This document shows positions 25,069-33,796 of a stretch of 37,994 nucleotides of DNA, piece after piece. Origin of the DNA: Clostridia bacterium. Lineage in GTDB: Bacteria; Bacillota; Clostridia; Lachnospirales; Anaerotignaceae. The stretch spans positions 1 to 37,994 of the forward strand of contig RZZU01000025.1 in assembly GCA_009929735.1 (NCBI GenBank). The letters run 5' to 3'. The notes beneath the pieces are model-generated. The model saw only the letters and a program-made list of their open reading frames with translations, did no database searches and was not told where the DNA came from. The first letter of the stretch is position 1. Every line of letters starts with the position of its first letter. Made by a program: the position numbers and the translations under genes.

Positions 25069-25117
25069 AGATACCCTCAGATTAACTGGGGGTATCTGAC
25101 TATATATAAGATTATTT
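25069..25117. terminator. Bidirectional terminator between tdh and the histidine kinase
   Basis: A 12-bp stem (25069-25080 with 25086-25097, one G.T) with a 5-nt loop. On the minus strand it is followed by TTTCTTTTG; on the plus strand a T6 tract comes a little later (25112-25117). It separates convergent genes. Confidence 0.65.
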
Positions 25118-25233
25118 TTTATGGAGAAATGGTTTGGAAAACAAATCATTCCCAAAATAAAATCTTTTTGTTCTCTTCCCTTTGGTACCATGCTTCCCAA
25201 TTATAAATTTGATTTTCCGATAAGCATTGCCTG

Positions 25234-27471
25234 TTATGAAATGCTATTTTCCAACCCGTCCTCAAACAATTCTTCCTCGCCCTCCCACAAAGGCATACTT
25301 ACGATTGCTTTAAACAAATCACCATCCACTTTAATGCCAAAGGTGCCACCTTGCGCCTCCGCCAAGCTTTGCGCAATAGAAAGACCCAATCCGGAGCCTT
25401 CGCTGGTTCTGGAAGCATCGCCACGCACAAATCTGTCTGTCAGGCGTGTTTCATCAAAGTCAATCGGTGAAGCAGAAATATTTTTCATCACCAAAATACC
25501 TCTACCTTCGGCTTGAAAAATATCAATATACACACGAGAATCGGGCAATGAATACTTAACCGCATTGGAAACCAAGTTTTCCAATATTCTCCACAAGTGC
25601 CTGCCATCCGCAAAAATATACAAAGCCTCGGGGCAGCATACCTTTACTTCAAGCCCTGCCGCTTCTATCTTTTCTTCCAACTCACCAATTGCCTGCAGCG
25701 TAATTTGACGATAATCCACACGCATTTTTGAAACCGTAATATTCCCACTGGAAACCTTGCTGGCTTCAATCAAATCCTCAATCAGCTGTTTCAAACGATA
25801 GGATTTATCATGCAGTACTTCAACATATCCCAACGCGGTCTGATTCTCCAGCTTAAGATTTCGCAGCAAATCAACATATGAAATAATAGAGGTTAAGGGC
25901 GTTTTCAAATCATGAGAAACATTCGTAATTAATTCTGTTTTCATCCTTTCCCCCTTTACTGCATCCTTAACAGAATTTTTCAAACCATCTTGAATGTTTG
26001 CTATATCCTCAGCAAAATTCAAAAAGGAAGGGGAAATTTCCTCCAAATTTAATTTGTATTGTAAATTCCCTTTTGAGGTTTCTCTTGCGGAAATCATAAT
26101 TCTTTTTAAAGAACGCAGTGCCCTTAAAAACAGAAACATACAAAACCCATTAAAAATAAACAGCCCTATGACGCACAACAGGCAAATTATAATTTTCCCC
26201 ATTTGTGCGGTAAAAATAATGCTTCCCATAATTGCGCAGTTTCCCAAACCGTAACAAAGCATGACAAAAATCATCCAGCCTCGGAAGGTTTTTCCGGTAA
26301 ACAATTCTGCCATTCGTCGAATGGTTGCTGAAATCCATGTGTTTTTCAGAAAAATTTTCCCTTTTACCTGCCTTGCGACGGACGTAATATATGAAATAAT
26401 GGCCGCTATGTTGCAAAAATATATCACAGCTAAAATTGTGGTGAAAATGTATGACCAAAAAATAGCCGGTTCACTCAATATGCTTGCTAGTATAGCCAAC
26501 CCAAAGACGGAAGAAAACATCATCAGCCCGCAAACCAGCAAAAAATGAACCTCATTGTAAAGTTTATCCACTGCCAGATAAGTGATTTTTCCACCTCTTT
26601 CACTTTGCCCTGCAACACGTACTAAATAAACCAAACAAAATAAAATGATAATCGTTGAAACAGAAAAAACGCTGAATAATATAGGCAGCCCTGCCTTGGC
26701 AAACGCATATTCCTGCCCTAAATTATAGAATTTATCCCCTAAAGCAAAGGGATCACGAACGCCCGCATATATTTTATAATCGCTGTTCTCCATATATAAA
26801 TTATTTTGGGTATATGCCATTACACCAATGTTGTCACTGCTAAATCCTGACGAAAGAACAACGGTACGGTCAATATTACTCATCTCACCACGGGTTGTAT
26901 TGCCTGCAACAACGTTGCCATTGCTATCCTCAATGTAATAAAGGAAATTATTTACCCCGCTTAAATATCGAACACTGCGTTTATAGTCATCCAACTGGTT
27001 CTGAATATACATTTTTCGATATAGCGGCAGACGACTTTCCACCAGCTCCTTGTACTCATCAAAGTTCGTCTTAAGCGAATTAGGAATGCTCCCATGAATA
27101 ATTAATCCATCCAAAGTTTCACTAATAGAGGTATTCCCTGTAATAATGCCGTCTTTGATTCCATAATATCGTTTAAAATCTGTGACCAGTTCCTCCTTGT
27201 CAATTAAATTTCCACTTAAAATATTATTTTCGTTGCGATAATAGACCTCAGACAGAATGACCTCATCCAAAGCTTGGGCAAATTCACTTTTAAATTCGTA
27301 GGTGTCATAAACAGAATGTGCCTCAATAATATCTCTGCTCCAATGATTTGAAATGTTTGCCGTTACTATACCGCAAAAAAAGCTCGCCATAGCACAAATA
27401 AAAAGGAATGTCACGGCGGCTATCTTCCATTTTTTTTGATAGCTTTTAAATTTTTTCAATTTTATATCCAA
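25234..27471 (-). CDS. Membrane sensor histidine kinase
   Basis: A 745-residue kinase. One helix (about 17-39) leads to an outside domain of some 200 residues, then five closely spaced helices (about 250-460), a HAMP-like stretch with LRSLKRIMISARETSKG, the HisKA domain with the phospho-His in VSHDLKTPLTSIISY, and the ATPase domain with NLVSNAVKYS, DRFVRGDASRTSEGSGLGLSIA. The six-helix arrangement is unusual for OmpR-type partners. It overlaps the end of the response-regulator gene by 26 bp. The start is uncertain: a TTG at 27471 with a weak GGGG motif, or TTG at 27459. The signal is unknown; no transporter or resistance gene is adjacent. Confidence 0.9.
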   Translation of the reverse strand: MDIKLKKFKSYQKKWKIAAVTFLFICAMASFFCGIVTANISNHWSRDIIEAHSVYDTYEFKSEFAQALDEVILSEVYYRNENNILSGNLIDKEELVTDFKRYYGIKDGIITGNTSISETLDGLIIHGSIPNSLKTNFDEYKELVESRLPLYRKMYIQNQLDDYKRSVRYLSGVNNFLYYIEDSNGNVVAGNTTRGEMSNIDRTVVLSSGFSSDNIGVMAYTQNNLYMENSDYKIYAGVRDPFALGDKFYNLGQEYAFAKAGLPILFSVFSVSTIIILFCLVYLVRVAGQSERGGKITYLAVDKLYNEVHFLLVCGLMMFSSVFGLAILASILSEPAIFWSYIFTTILAVIYFCNIAAIISYITSVARQVKGKIFLKNTWISATIRRMAELFTGKTFRGWMIFVMLCYGLGNCAIMGSIIFTAQMGKIIICLLCVIGLFIFNGFCMFLFLRALRSLKRIMISARETSKGNLQYKLNLEEISPSFLNFAEDIANIQDGLKNSVKDAVKGERMKTELITNVSHDLKTPLTSIISYVDLLRNLKLENQTALGYVEVLHDKSYRLKQLIEDLIEASKVSSGNITVSKMRVDYRQITLQAIGELEEKIEAAGLEVKVCCPEALYIFADGRHLWRILENLVSNAVKYSLPDSRVYIDIFQAEGRGILVMKNISASPIDFDETRLTDRFVRGDASRTSEGSGLGLSIAQSLAEAQGGTFGIKVDGDLFKAIVSMPLWEGEEELFEDGLENSIS

Positions 27472-28141
27472 TACCCCACACCACCTTTAAATACCTTGGT
27501 TCTTTCGGGTTAATTTCAATTTTTTCTCTAATACGGCGGATGTGCACTGATACTGTATTTTCAGGCGCAAAGGAAAGCTCATTCCAAACCTTTTCATAAA
27601 TTTGGTCAATCGAAAAAACCTTTCCCGCATTCTCCATCAACAGTTGAAGAATTCCATATTCGGTTGCCGTGAGCTTAATCGGCTCTTCATTTACACGAAC
27701 CTCTTTTGCATCCTTATCCAATTCAAGCTCACCAATTTTAATGACATTGCTTTTTTCAGCAATACTGCCAAGTGCCGTATAGCGGCGCATTTGACTTTTT
27801 ACTCGTGCCAAAAGCTCCAGCGGATTAAATGGCTTTGTAATATAATCATCCGCACCGAAATTTAGCCCCAAAATTTTATCTGTATCCTCAGCCTTTGCTG
27901 ATAAAATAATAATGGGTATATTCAATGTTTCCCTAATTTTTACCGTTGTATTTAAGCCATCCAATTTAGGCATCATAATATCAAGTAAAATCAAGTGAAT
28001 TTCATTTCCCTCTAAAGCTTTTAACGCCTCCAAGCCATTATAGGCCTTAAGCACCTGATAGCCTTCTTGCTTTAAATAAATCTCTATTGCATCAACAATC
28101 GCTTTGTCGTCATCACAAACCAAAATATTAAATTTATCCAT
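27446..28141 (-). CDS. OmpR/PhoB-family response regulator
   Basis: A 231-residue regulator. The receiver has DDD near the start, the phospho-acceptor Asp in HLILLDIMMPKLDG (near 53), and the Lys in YITKPFNPLEL; a C-terminal winged-helix DNA-binding domain contains LTATEYGILQLLMEN and VSVHIRRIREKIE. It pairs with the overlapping kinase. The start at 28141 has AGGGGG upstream at good spacing; the extension to 28213 lacks one. Layout resembles VanR/S-type pairs, but nothing here suggests vancomycin resistance. Confidence 0.94.
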   Translation of the reverse strand: MDKFNILVCDDDKAIVDAIEIYLKQEGYQVLKAYNGLEALKALEGNEIHLILLDIMMPKLDGLNTTVKIRETLNIPIIILSAKAEDTDKILGLNFGADDYITKPFNPLELLARVKSQMRRYTALGSIAEKSNVIKIGELELDKDAKEVRVNEEPIKLTATEYGILQLLMENAGKVFSIDQIYEKVWNELSFAPENTVSVHIRRIREKIEINPKEPRYLKVVWGIGYKIEKI

Positions 28142-28308
28142 CACAAAGTACCCCCTATTTTCGCAAACGGTTACTCTTTTATCATAACAAGATTCTTTTA
28201 CAAAACAAAACATTCTTCCTTACAGAATTCTTAATTTTCTATTATTTTATCCGAATCAAGCAATAAAAGAAAGATAAACTTTTTTCTTATAATACTAAGA
28301 AATAAACA

Positions 28309-28337
28309 TTGACATATTTTGTTTTTTCTTATATACT
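28309..28337 (+). promoter_or_regulatory. Promoter of tRNA-Lys
   Basis: A perfect -35 TTGACA (28309-28314), a 17-bp spacer and TATACT (28332-28337), ending 12 bp before the tRNA. This is the best sigma-A promoter in the window, as expected for a tRNA gene. Confidence 0.8.
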
Positions 28338-28349
28338 GAAATACGTTGT

Positions 28350-28422
28350 GGGTCACTAGCTCAGTTGGTAGAGCACTGGACTTTTAATCCAGGTGTCTCG
28401 GGTTCGAGCCCCGAGTGACTCA
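28350..28422 (+). tRNA. tRNA-Lys (anticodon TTT)
   Basis: A 73-nt cloverleaf. The acceptor stem GGGTCAC pairs with GTGACTC, the D-arm contains AGCTCAGTTGGTAGAGC, the anticodon loop is CTTTTAA (anticodon TTT), and the T-arm contains GGTTCGAGCC. The discriminator is A and CCA is not encoded. It stands alone with its own promoter and terminator. U34 of this tRNA is a target of MnmA. Confidence 0.97.
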
Positions 28423-28464
28423 TTTTTTATTATAGAATTCCAAGGACGTCAATCACGTTCTTCA

Positions 28465-28516
28465 AACAACCGGTATTGCAAGGGTTTATGCTGCGATACC
28501 GGTTGTTGCATTTTTT
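28465..28516 (+). terminator. Intrinsic terminator of tRNA-Lys
   Basis: A 12-bp stem (28465-28476 with 28496-28507) with a 19-nt loop is followed by GCA and six Ts (28511-28516). It ends the tRNA transcript about 45 nt after the mature 3' end. Confidence 0.7.
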
Positions 28517-28559
28517 GCAGCATATTTCTAATAAGCCTAAGGAAAGCTTTTCATTATGC

Positions 28560-28588
28560 TTGTAAAGATATGTATTTTTTGGTATACT
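28560..28588 (+). promoter_or_regulatory. Promoter of the YheO-like regulator gene
   Basis: TTGTAA (28560-28565), a 17-bp spacer and TATACT (28583-28588), 28 bp before the start codon. A second TATAAT overlaps just downstream. Confidence 0.5.
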
Positions 28589-28616
28589 ATAATTTATAAT
28601 ATTTTGGAGGTGTACC

Positions 28617-29279
28617 ATGGAAAGTCCAACCTTTTCCTTATCAGAACAAGACAAAGTCCTTTTAAATTCATTTGTAACTGTTGCAGAAGGTGTTGCGGAG
28701 TTTTGGGGCGACTTTTGTGAAGTGGTGATACATAATCTTGAAAATATGGATCATTCCGTTATGCATATTTTTAACGGACATCTCTCCGGCAGGCAAGTTG
28801 GTGCTGCCATTTCTGAAGTTACGCTTTCCTTCCTGAATCGTATGATGGCAGAACCAAACTTAAATCATCTTTATTATTTTGCAAAAAATAAGCGTGGAGA
28901 AACCTTCAAATCATCTATTTCAGCTATTGTCGGTGAGAATGGAACCATCATTGGTCTGTTTTGCATTAACTTGTATTTGGCGTCACCCATTTCTGCCTTA
29001 ATACAATGTATGACACCGGAAGATAACACAAAGCAGGAAAATATCTCAGAAACTTTTGTTGAAAATACAACCGAACTTATGCTTCATGCCTTGGAAGAGG
29101 CAAAGAAAACTGTTTACAGCAATCTTTCCATCTCCTCCTCCAATAAAAATAAAGAAATCGTTTCTATCCTTTTTCAAAAAGGAATTTTTAATTTGAAAGA
29201 TTCTGTTATCACCATTGCGGAACATTTGGGTATTTCTAAAAATACCGTATATATGCATATTCGCAACATGAATAAGTAA
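28617..29279 (+). CDS. YheO-like PAS / helix-turn-helix regulator (DauR-type)
   Basis: A 220-residue cytoplasmic protein. The N-terminal half is a YheO-like PAS domain (about 10-120, with GDFCEVVIHNL and FKSSISAIVGENGTIIG), and the C-terminal end is the HTH found with it (ITIAEHLGISKNTVYMHIRNM). Members such as DauR control amino acid or metabolite use genes. GGAGG lies six bases before ATG. The gene lies convergent to the acetate transporter gene; its target is not evident. Confidence 0.87.
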   Translation: MESPTFSLSEQDKVLLNSFVTVAEGVAEFWGDFCEVVIHNLENMDHSVMHIFNGHLSGRQVGAAISEVTLSFLNRMMAEPNLNHLYYFAKNKRGETFKSSISAIVGENGTIIGLFCINLYLASPISALIQCMTPEDNTKQENISETFVENTTELMLHALEEAKKTVYSNLSISSSNKNKEIVSILFQKGIFNLKDSVITIAEHLGISKNTVYMHIRNMNK

Positions 29280-29307
29280 ATACCTGACCGTATGAAGCAT
29301 ACAAAAA

Positions 29308-29350
29308 GCAGCTCTTTCTACCAATATAGATGGTAAAAAGGCTGCCTATT
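29308..29350. terminator. Bidirectional terminator between regulator and transporter
   Basis: GCAGC (29308-29312) pairs with GCTGC (29341-29345), and the inside forms a further long stem (TACCA with TGGTA plus flanking pairs). Five Ts follow on the minus strand (29303-29307), and the plus strand ends in CTATTTTTATTT. Confidence 0.65.
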
Positions 29351-29364
29351 TTTATTTGAAACCC

Positions 29365-29934
29365 TTACAGTTTCAAAACATCTCTTTGAAATTCATTATT
29401 TATTATCTGAGCAACGGCAGAATAAAATGCACTGCACCCACAGAAGATACCTTCATAGCCTGCGATTGTTTTAATAAAATGGCTGCCTGTAAAATCCCCC
29501 AGGGACAACAAGAAGAACAGCAGTACCAATGAACCAAACACAACTCTTGAGGCCATATTGTGCTTAAAAGTACCAATAAACATACCCAGTGAAAAAACAG
29601 CCCATAGTAACAGATAGAAGCCCATAGAAACTTCATCTGCCGCCTGTACACCACCTTGCGGTACCAAAGATGGCAACAGCCAAATTGCAACCAAGGACCA
29701 CCAAAATGATCCATAGGCAATAAAAGCAGTTGCACCAAAGGTATTCCCCGCTTTAAACTCCATAACGCCAGCGATCAACTGCGCAAAGCCGCCTAGGCAA
29801 AGCCCCATACTAATAATGACTGCAGATAGTGGAATAATGCCTGCATTATGTAAGTTCAATAAAATTGTAGTCATTCCAAAGCCTAACAGACCTAGGGGTG
29901 CTGGATTCGCAACATTACTTTTGTGGTTACTCAT
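29365..29934 (-). CDS. satP: Acetate/succinate transporter, GPR1/FUN34/YaaH family
   Basis: A 189-residue protein with six transmembrane helices. The family signature NPAPLGLLGFGMTT is near the N-terminus (residues 10-23). Members move acetate, and in E. coli also succinate, across the membrane with protons, or ammonium/CO2-related small molecules in other organisms. AGGAGG lies nine bases before the ATG. It is monocistronic, between the trmD operon and a bidirectional terminator. Confidence 0.93.
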   Translation of the reverse strand: MSNHKSNVANPAPLGLLGFGMTTILLNLHNAGIIPLSAVIISMGLCLGGFAQLIAGVMEFKAGNTFGATAFIAYGSFWWSLVAIWLLPSLVPQGGVQAADEVSMGFYLLLWAVFSLGMFIGTFKHNMASRVVFGSLVLLFFLLSLGDFTGSHFIKTIAGYEGIFCGCSAFYSAVAQIINNEFQRDVLKL

Positions 29935-30044
29935 AAAAAATTTCCTCCTAAATATTCACTTTTTCTATCAATTTTCTTAATCCAAACCTTTACCAACCCA
30001 AATTCTTAGAATCCAGGCTGTTAAGGAATGGCTTCTTTTGTATC

Positions 30045-30779
30045 TTAAAGCTGAATGTTATTCTTTTTTAAGGTTTTAATGTCCTCTTTGCTCAATTCAG
30101 CCTCTTTCAATAAATCAGGTCGCTTTGCCGCAGTTCGAAGGAGCGACTGTTCCCTACGCCATTTATCTACATTTCCATGGTGACCGCTTAACAATACCTG
30201 CGGCACCTCACGCTCCATAAAAACAGGAGGACGGGTATACTGCGGATATTCTAAAAGCCCTTCGGAAAAGCTCTCATTTTCAAAAGAAGCTTCTTTCCCA
30301 AGAACACCAGGCATTAAACGAGAAATGGCATCTATCACGGTAATCGCTGCCAGCTCGCCGCCCGTTAACACAAAATCACCCAAAGAAATTTCATCCGTAA
30401 CAATTTCTTCAATCACACGTTCATCCACGCCCTCGTAATGTCCGCACAAAAAAACAAGGCTTTCTTCCTCAGCCAGTTCCTCCGCCATGCGCTGCGTAAA
30501 AGGCTTGCCTTGAGGCGTCATATAAAGAACACGGGCTTTGTCTGCCTTCGGCAAAATGCTTTGATATGCGTCATATATAGGCTGTGGCTGCATCACCATG
30601 CCTGCCCCGCCGCCATAAGGATAATCATCCACCTGTAAATGCTTACTGTTTGAAAAATCTCTGATATTAATGGCTTCTACCGAAATTAATTCCTCTCTTT
30701 GCGCTCTGCCTAAAATACTATGGGACAGCGTTTCCATAATCATTTCAGGAAATAAGGTCAAAACAAAGAAATTCTTCAT
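30045..30779 (-). CDS. trmD: tRNA (guanine-N1)-methyltransferase TrmD
   Basis: A 244-residue SPOUT enzyme that methylates G37 of tRNAs with SAM. Trefoil-knot motifs include [28 protein letters not shown] and YPQYTRPP. The ATG at 30779 overlaps the TAA of rimM (TAATG), so the two are coupled. It is the last gene of the ylxM-ffh-rpsP-khpA-rimM-trmD series; rplS, which usually follows, is absent. Confidence 0.97.
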   Translation of the reverse strand: MKNFFVLTLFPEMIMETLSHSILGRAQREELISVEAINIRDFSNSKHLQVDDYPYGGGAGMVMQPQPIYDAYQSILPKADKARVLYMTPQGKPFTQRMAEELAEEESLVFLCGHYEGVDERVIEEIVTDEISLGDFVLTGGELAAITVIDAISRLMPGVLGKEASFENESFSEGLLEYPQYTRPPVFMEREVPQVLLSGHHGNVDKWRREQSLLRTAAKRPDLLKEAELSKEDIKTLKKNNIQL

Positions 30780-31288
30780 TACCTCAGCCCTTCCAAAAGT
30801 GATACCGTCATGACTCCCGCTTCCAAATCCACTTTTTTGATACAATCCTTGATCGCTGGAATTAAAAGCTCTTTATCCTCGGGATTTTTTTGCACCGCAT
30901 ATACATCATTTGCGCCTGTGACATAAATTTTCGTCAGTTCTCCCAGCTCTTCTCCATCATCTGTGATAACTTTCAGTCCATATAAATCTCTTGTATAATA
31001 TTCGTTTTCCTCCAAAGGGATGGCAGCGGATTGAGGAATTAAAATAGTGCCGTTTTTATAAAGCTCCGCCACGTTAATGTCTGTGATTTCTTTTACCGTA
31101 AGCAAAACAAACTGCTTATGATATGCCACCTTTTGTATATGAAAGGTTTCCCTCTTTCCACTGATTTCCACAATGACTTCATTTAAACGTTCAAATCTTT
31201 CAGGATCCTGCGTGGTAGGAAATACACGCATAGTCCCTCTAATTCCATGGGTACCTGTAATTTTTCCAATTTCAAAATACTGTTCCAT
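30779..31288 (-). CDS. rimM: Ribosome maturation factor RimM
   Basis: A 169-residue assembly factor for the 30S head that binds protein S19. The N-terminal RimM domain starts [19 protein letters not shown], and a C-terminal PRC-barrel follows ([19 protein letters not shown], then NDVYAVQ). The start at 31288 has GAGG five bases upstream; the GTG at 31294 overlaps that site. Confidence 0.96.
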   Translation of the reverse strand: MEQYFEIGKITGTHGIRGTMRVFPTTQDPERFERLNEVIVEISGKRETFHIQKVAYHKQFVLLTVKEITDINVAELYKNGTILIPQSAAIPLEENEYYTRDLYGLKVITDDGEELGELTKIYVTGANDVYAVQKNPEDKELLIPAIKDCIKKVDLEAGVMTVSLLEGLR

Positions 31289-31385
31289 ACACACCTCAAA
31301 ATTATAGTTTTCTGTATCATCACCAGAATTAGCTTTAATCAGCCGAAAAAATGCTGTCAGTTCATGAAAGCCAAGGCTTTTTTAA

Positions 31386-31409
31386 AGGGCGCAGACAAGT
31401 CTGCGCCCT
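31386..31409 (-). other. GC-rich hairpin between khpA and rimM
   Basis: A perfect 10-bp stem (31386-31395 with 31400-31409) with a tetraloop, followed on the minus strand only by TTT and then As. It lies inside the ribosomal operon and could be a weak terminator, a processing site or an mRNA stabiliser that sets different levels for upstream and downstream genes. Confidence 0.5.
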
Positions 31410-31437
31410 AATATTGCCCAAATAGCAAGGCAATTTT

Positions 31438-31668
31438 TTATTGAATAATTTCAACAATGATTTTTTTATCCTCATGAACGCCGGATGCTTTTACCAATGT
31501 ACGAATTGCTTTCGCAATTCTTCCTTGCTTACCGATAACCTTCCCCATATCATCCGGGGCAACCTTCAACTCCAGCACCAAGGTGCGCTCATTTTCAGTT
31601 TCGCTTACCATAACCTGATCCGGATTATCCACAAGATTTTTTGCAATGACTTCTAATAATTCTTTCAT
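31438..31668 (-). CDS. khpA: KH domain RNA-binding protein KhpA (YlqC)
   Basis: A 76-residue single KH domain with the signature MGKVIGKQGRIAKAIRTLV. KhpA acts with KhpB/Jag as an RNA chaperone linked to cell division and cell-wall growth in Firmicutes. The ATG at 31668 has GGGAGG seven bases upstream. Position between rpsP and rimM is the conserved one. Confidence 0.94.
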   Translation of the reverse strand: MKELLEVIAKNLVDNPDQVMVSETENERTLVLELKVAPDDMGKVIGKQGRIAKAIRTLVKASGVHEDKKIIVEIIQ

Positions 31669-31690
31669 AGTCAAGCCTCCCGCCTTCGGA

Positions 31691-31939
31691 TTATTCGCCG
31701 ATTACGCCAGCTTTTTTAAGCAGAGCCTTTGCAGTTTCGGAAGGCTGTGCGCCATTAGCAAGCCATTTGTTAGCTGCTTCTCCATCAACTTTTAAAACAA
31801 TGGGTTCCTTTGTAGGATCGTAGTAACCAATCTCTTCAATAGATTTACCGTTTCTGGATGTTCTGGAATCCGCAACAACGATTCTATAGAAAGGAGCTTT
31901 TTTTGCGCCCAATCTTTTCAATCTGATTCTTACTGCCAT
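31691..31939 (-). CDS. rpsP: 30S ribosomal protein S16
   Basis: An 82-residue protein with the S16 signature [20 protein letters not shown] and [20 protein letters not shown]. It binds 16S rRNA early in 30S assembly. AGGAGGTGA lies eight bases before ATG. It sits 33 bp after ffh. Confidence 0.98.
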   Translation of the reverse strand: MAVRIRLKRLGAKKAPFYRIVVADSRTSRNGKSIEEIGYYDPTKEPIVLKVDGEAANKWLANGAQPSETAKALLKKAGVIGE

Positions 31940-31972
31940 ATCATTTCACCTCCTAAAAATTTTATACTTCAT

Positions 31973-33313
31973 TTATCGGAAAAAAGGAAGTTTCCCTTTC
32001 TTGCCTTTTTGCATAGTATTCATCTGCTTCATCATTTTTTTCATTTCTTCAAATTGCTTCAGCAAACGATTTACATCCGCAATGCTCCTGCCGCAGCCAC
32101 CTGCAATGCGTTTTTTCCTTGGGCCATTCAGCAAGGAAGGGTTTGCCCTTTCCTCTTTGGTCATGGATTGGATAATTGCTTCTACCTTTACCATTTCCTT
32201 TGCAGGGTCAACCCCCTGCATTGCCTTTTCCAAATTAAGCCCGTTCATGCCAGGAATCATTCCCATCAAATCTTTCAGCGGACCCATTTTTTTGATCTGC
32301 TGCATTTGAGAAAGGAAGTCATCCAAGCTAAACTCATTGGAGCGCATTTTCTTTTGCATCTCCATTGCGTCCTGCTCATCAATACTTTGCTGTACCTTAT
32401 CAATCAGAGAAAGGACATCGCCCATCCCCAAAATTCTGGAAGCCATGCGGTCAGGGTAAAACGGCTCAAGATCCTCCATTTTTTCACCCATACCGATATA
32501 TTTAATTGGTTTGTTGGTCACACTTCTGACAGATAGAGCGGCACCGCCTCGGGCATCACCGTCTAGCTTTGTCATAATAATACCATCAACACCCAATTGG
32601 CTGTCAAAACTGCCCGCTACTGTTACGGCATCCTGCCCTGTCATAGCGTCTACCACCAAAAGAATTTCCTGTGGCCTTACTGTGGTTTTTATATCCAATA
32701 GCTCCTGCATCAGTTCTTCATTAATATGCAAACGACCTGCGGTATCAATTAGAACCACATCATGATGCTGCTCTGCGGCAAATTCCAAAGCTTTTTTTGA
32801 AATTTCCACAGGACTGACCTCGGTACCCATTTCAAAAACAGGAATACCATAGTTTTTTCCTACCACCTGTAACTGCTTAATTGCGGCAGGACGGTAAATA
32901 TCACAGGCAACCAAAAGCGGATTTCTGCCCTGCTTTCTAAGCTGTCCTGCCAATTTGCCGCTGCTGGTGGTTTTACCCGCACCTTGCAGACCTACCATCA
33001 TATATACTGTCGGCGGACGATTAGAGTAGGTTAATCTGCTCTGCGTACTGCCCATCAGCGAAATTAATTCTTCATTTACTATTTTAATGACCTGTTGACC
33101 AGGATTTAACCCTTGCAAAACCTCAACACCAACGGCACGCTCTGTAACCGTTTTTATAAAGTCTTTAACGATCTTAAAGTTTACGTCTGCTTCCAGAAGT
33201 GCGATCTTCACTTCTCTCATCGCAGCCTTTACGTCATCTTCCGTCAAAACGCCTTTTCCACGGAGCTGTTTGAATACTTCCTGCAGCTTGGCAGACAGAT
33301 TTTCAAATGCCAT
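31973..33313 (-). CDS. ffh: Signal recognition particle protein Ffh
   Basis: A 446-residue GTPase that targets nascent membrane proteins with the SRP RNA. N domain (1-85), G domain with GLQGAGKTTSSGKLA, DTAGRLHIN and TKLDGDARGG, and a methionine-rich M domain from about 300 (FLSQMQQIKKMG, MKKMMKQMNTMQ). AGGAGGG precedes the ATG. It follows ylxM by 15 bp, as usual. Confidence 0.98.
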   Translation of the reverse strand: MAFENLSAKLQEVFKQLRGKGVLTEDDVKAAMREVKIALLEADVNFKIVKDFIKTVTERAVGVEVLQGLNPGQQVIKIVNEELISLMGSTQSRLTYSNRPPTVYMMVGLQGAGKTTSSGKLAGQLRKQGRNPLLVACDIYRPAAIKQLQVVGKNYGIPVFEMGTEVSPVEISKKALEFAAEQHHDVVLIDTAGRLHINEELMQELLDIKTTVRPQEILLVVDAMTGQDAVTVAGSFDSQLGVDGIIMTKLDGDARGGAALSVRSVTNKPIKYIGMGEKMEDLEPFYPDRMASRILGMGDVLSLIDKVQQSIDEQDAMEMQKKMRSNEFSLDDFLSQMQQIKKMGPLKDLMGMIPGMNGLNLEKAMQGVDPAKEMVKVEAIIQSMTKEERANPSLLNGPRKKRIAGGCGRSIADVNRLLKQFEEMKKMMKQMNTMQKGKKGKLPFFR

Positions 33314-33328
33314 AGATCGCCCTCCTTT

Positions 33329-33679
33329 CTAGGATAATATCTCATCAGCAATCTGCCTCATGGTAAGAATCGCCTCGGTTGTTCGCTTACTGATTTCTCC
33401 TGTTCCGATTTCATCAAGGATACTTTTCATTTTACGCACAGACCTTTGCTGCTGTTGAAAGCGTTCTACCAAACGAAGCTTTTCTTCATATTCTATTAAT
33501 ATTTTTTCTGTACGCTTTAATTGATCCCGCACAGCCTGACGACTGATTGATAATTCTTCTCCGATTTCAGAAAGAGAAAGATCGTTCTGATAATGCAGCT
33601 CGAATACCTGCTTTTGCTTTTCCGTCAAAAGCTCGCCGTAAAAATCATAGAGCAAAGTCAGCATTAAAATTTCATCCAT
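33329..33679 (-). CDS. ylxM: YlxM family putative DNA-binding protein
   Basis: A 116-residue protein of the UPF0122 family, with a sigma-4-like helix-turn-helix (LSLSEIGEELSISRQAVRDQLKRTE). It is always next to ffh and thought to act with the SRP system. GGGGG precedes the ATG. It is the first gene of the operon; a 6-bp hairpin (GTAAAG with CTTTAC) lies just before its ribosome-binding site. Confidence 0.94.
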   Translation of the reverse strand: MDEILMLTLLYDFYGELLTEKQKQVFELHYQNDLSLSEIGEELSISRQAVRDQLKRTEKILIEYEEKLRLVERFQQQQRSVRKMKSILDEIGTGEISKRTTEAILTMRQIADEILS

Positions 33680-33726
33680 CTTTCATTCCCCCTGTAAAGC
33701 AAAATTACTTTACAATCACCTGAATT

Positions 33727-33755
33727 ATCATACTAAAAAAAAATCAGGCTGTCAA
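33727..33755 (-). promoter_or_regulatory. Sigma-A promoter of the ylxM-ffh-rpsP-khpA-rimM-trmD operon
   Basis: TTGACA (33750-33755), a 17-bp spacer and TATGAT (33727-33732) on the minus strand, about 48 bp before the ylxM start codon. Confidence 0.8.
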
Positions 33756-33796
33756 GTATTTTTCCTTTACAGCCAAAAATTTTTTTTATTTGCATA

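Noticed and set aside
28350..28422. tRNA-Lys as an attachment site of an integrated element
   Set aside because: No integrase and no repeat of the tRNA 3' end were found in the window.
28393..28599. Plus-strand frame starting within tRNA-Lys
   Set aside because: It overlaps the tRNA and its terminator and has no start signal.
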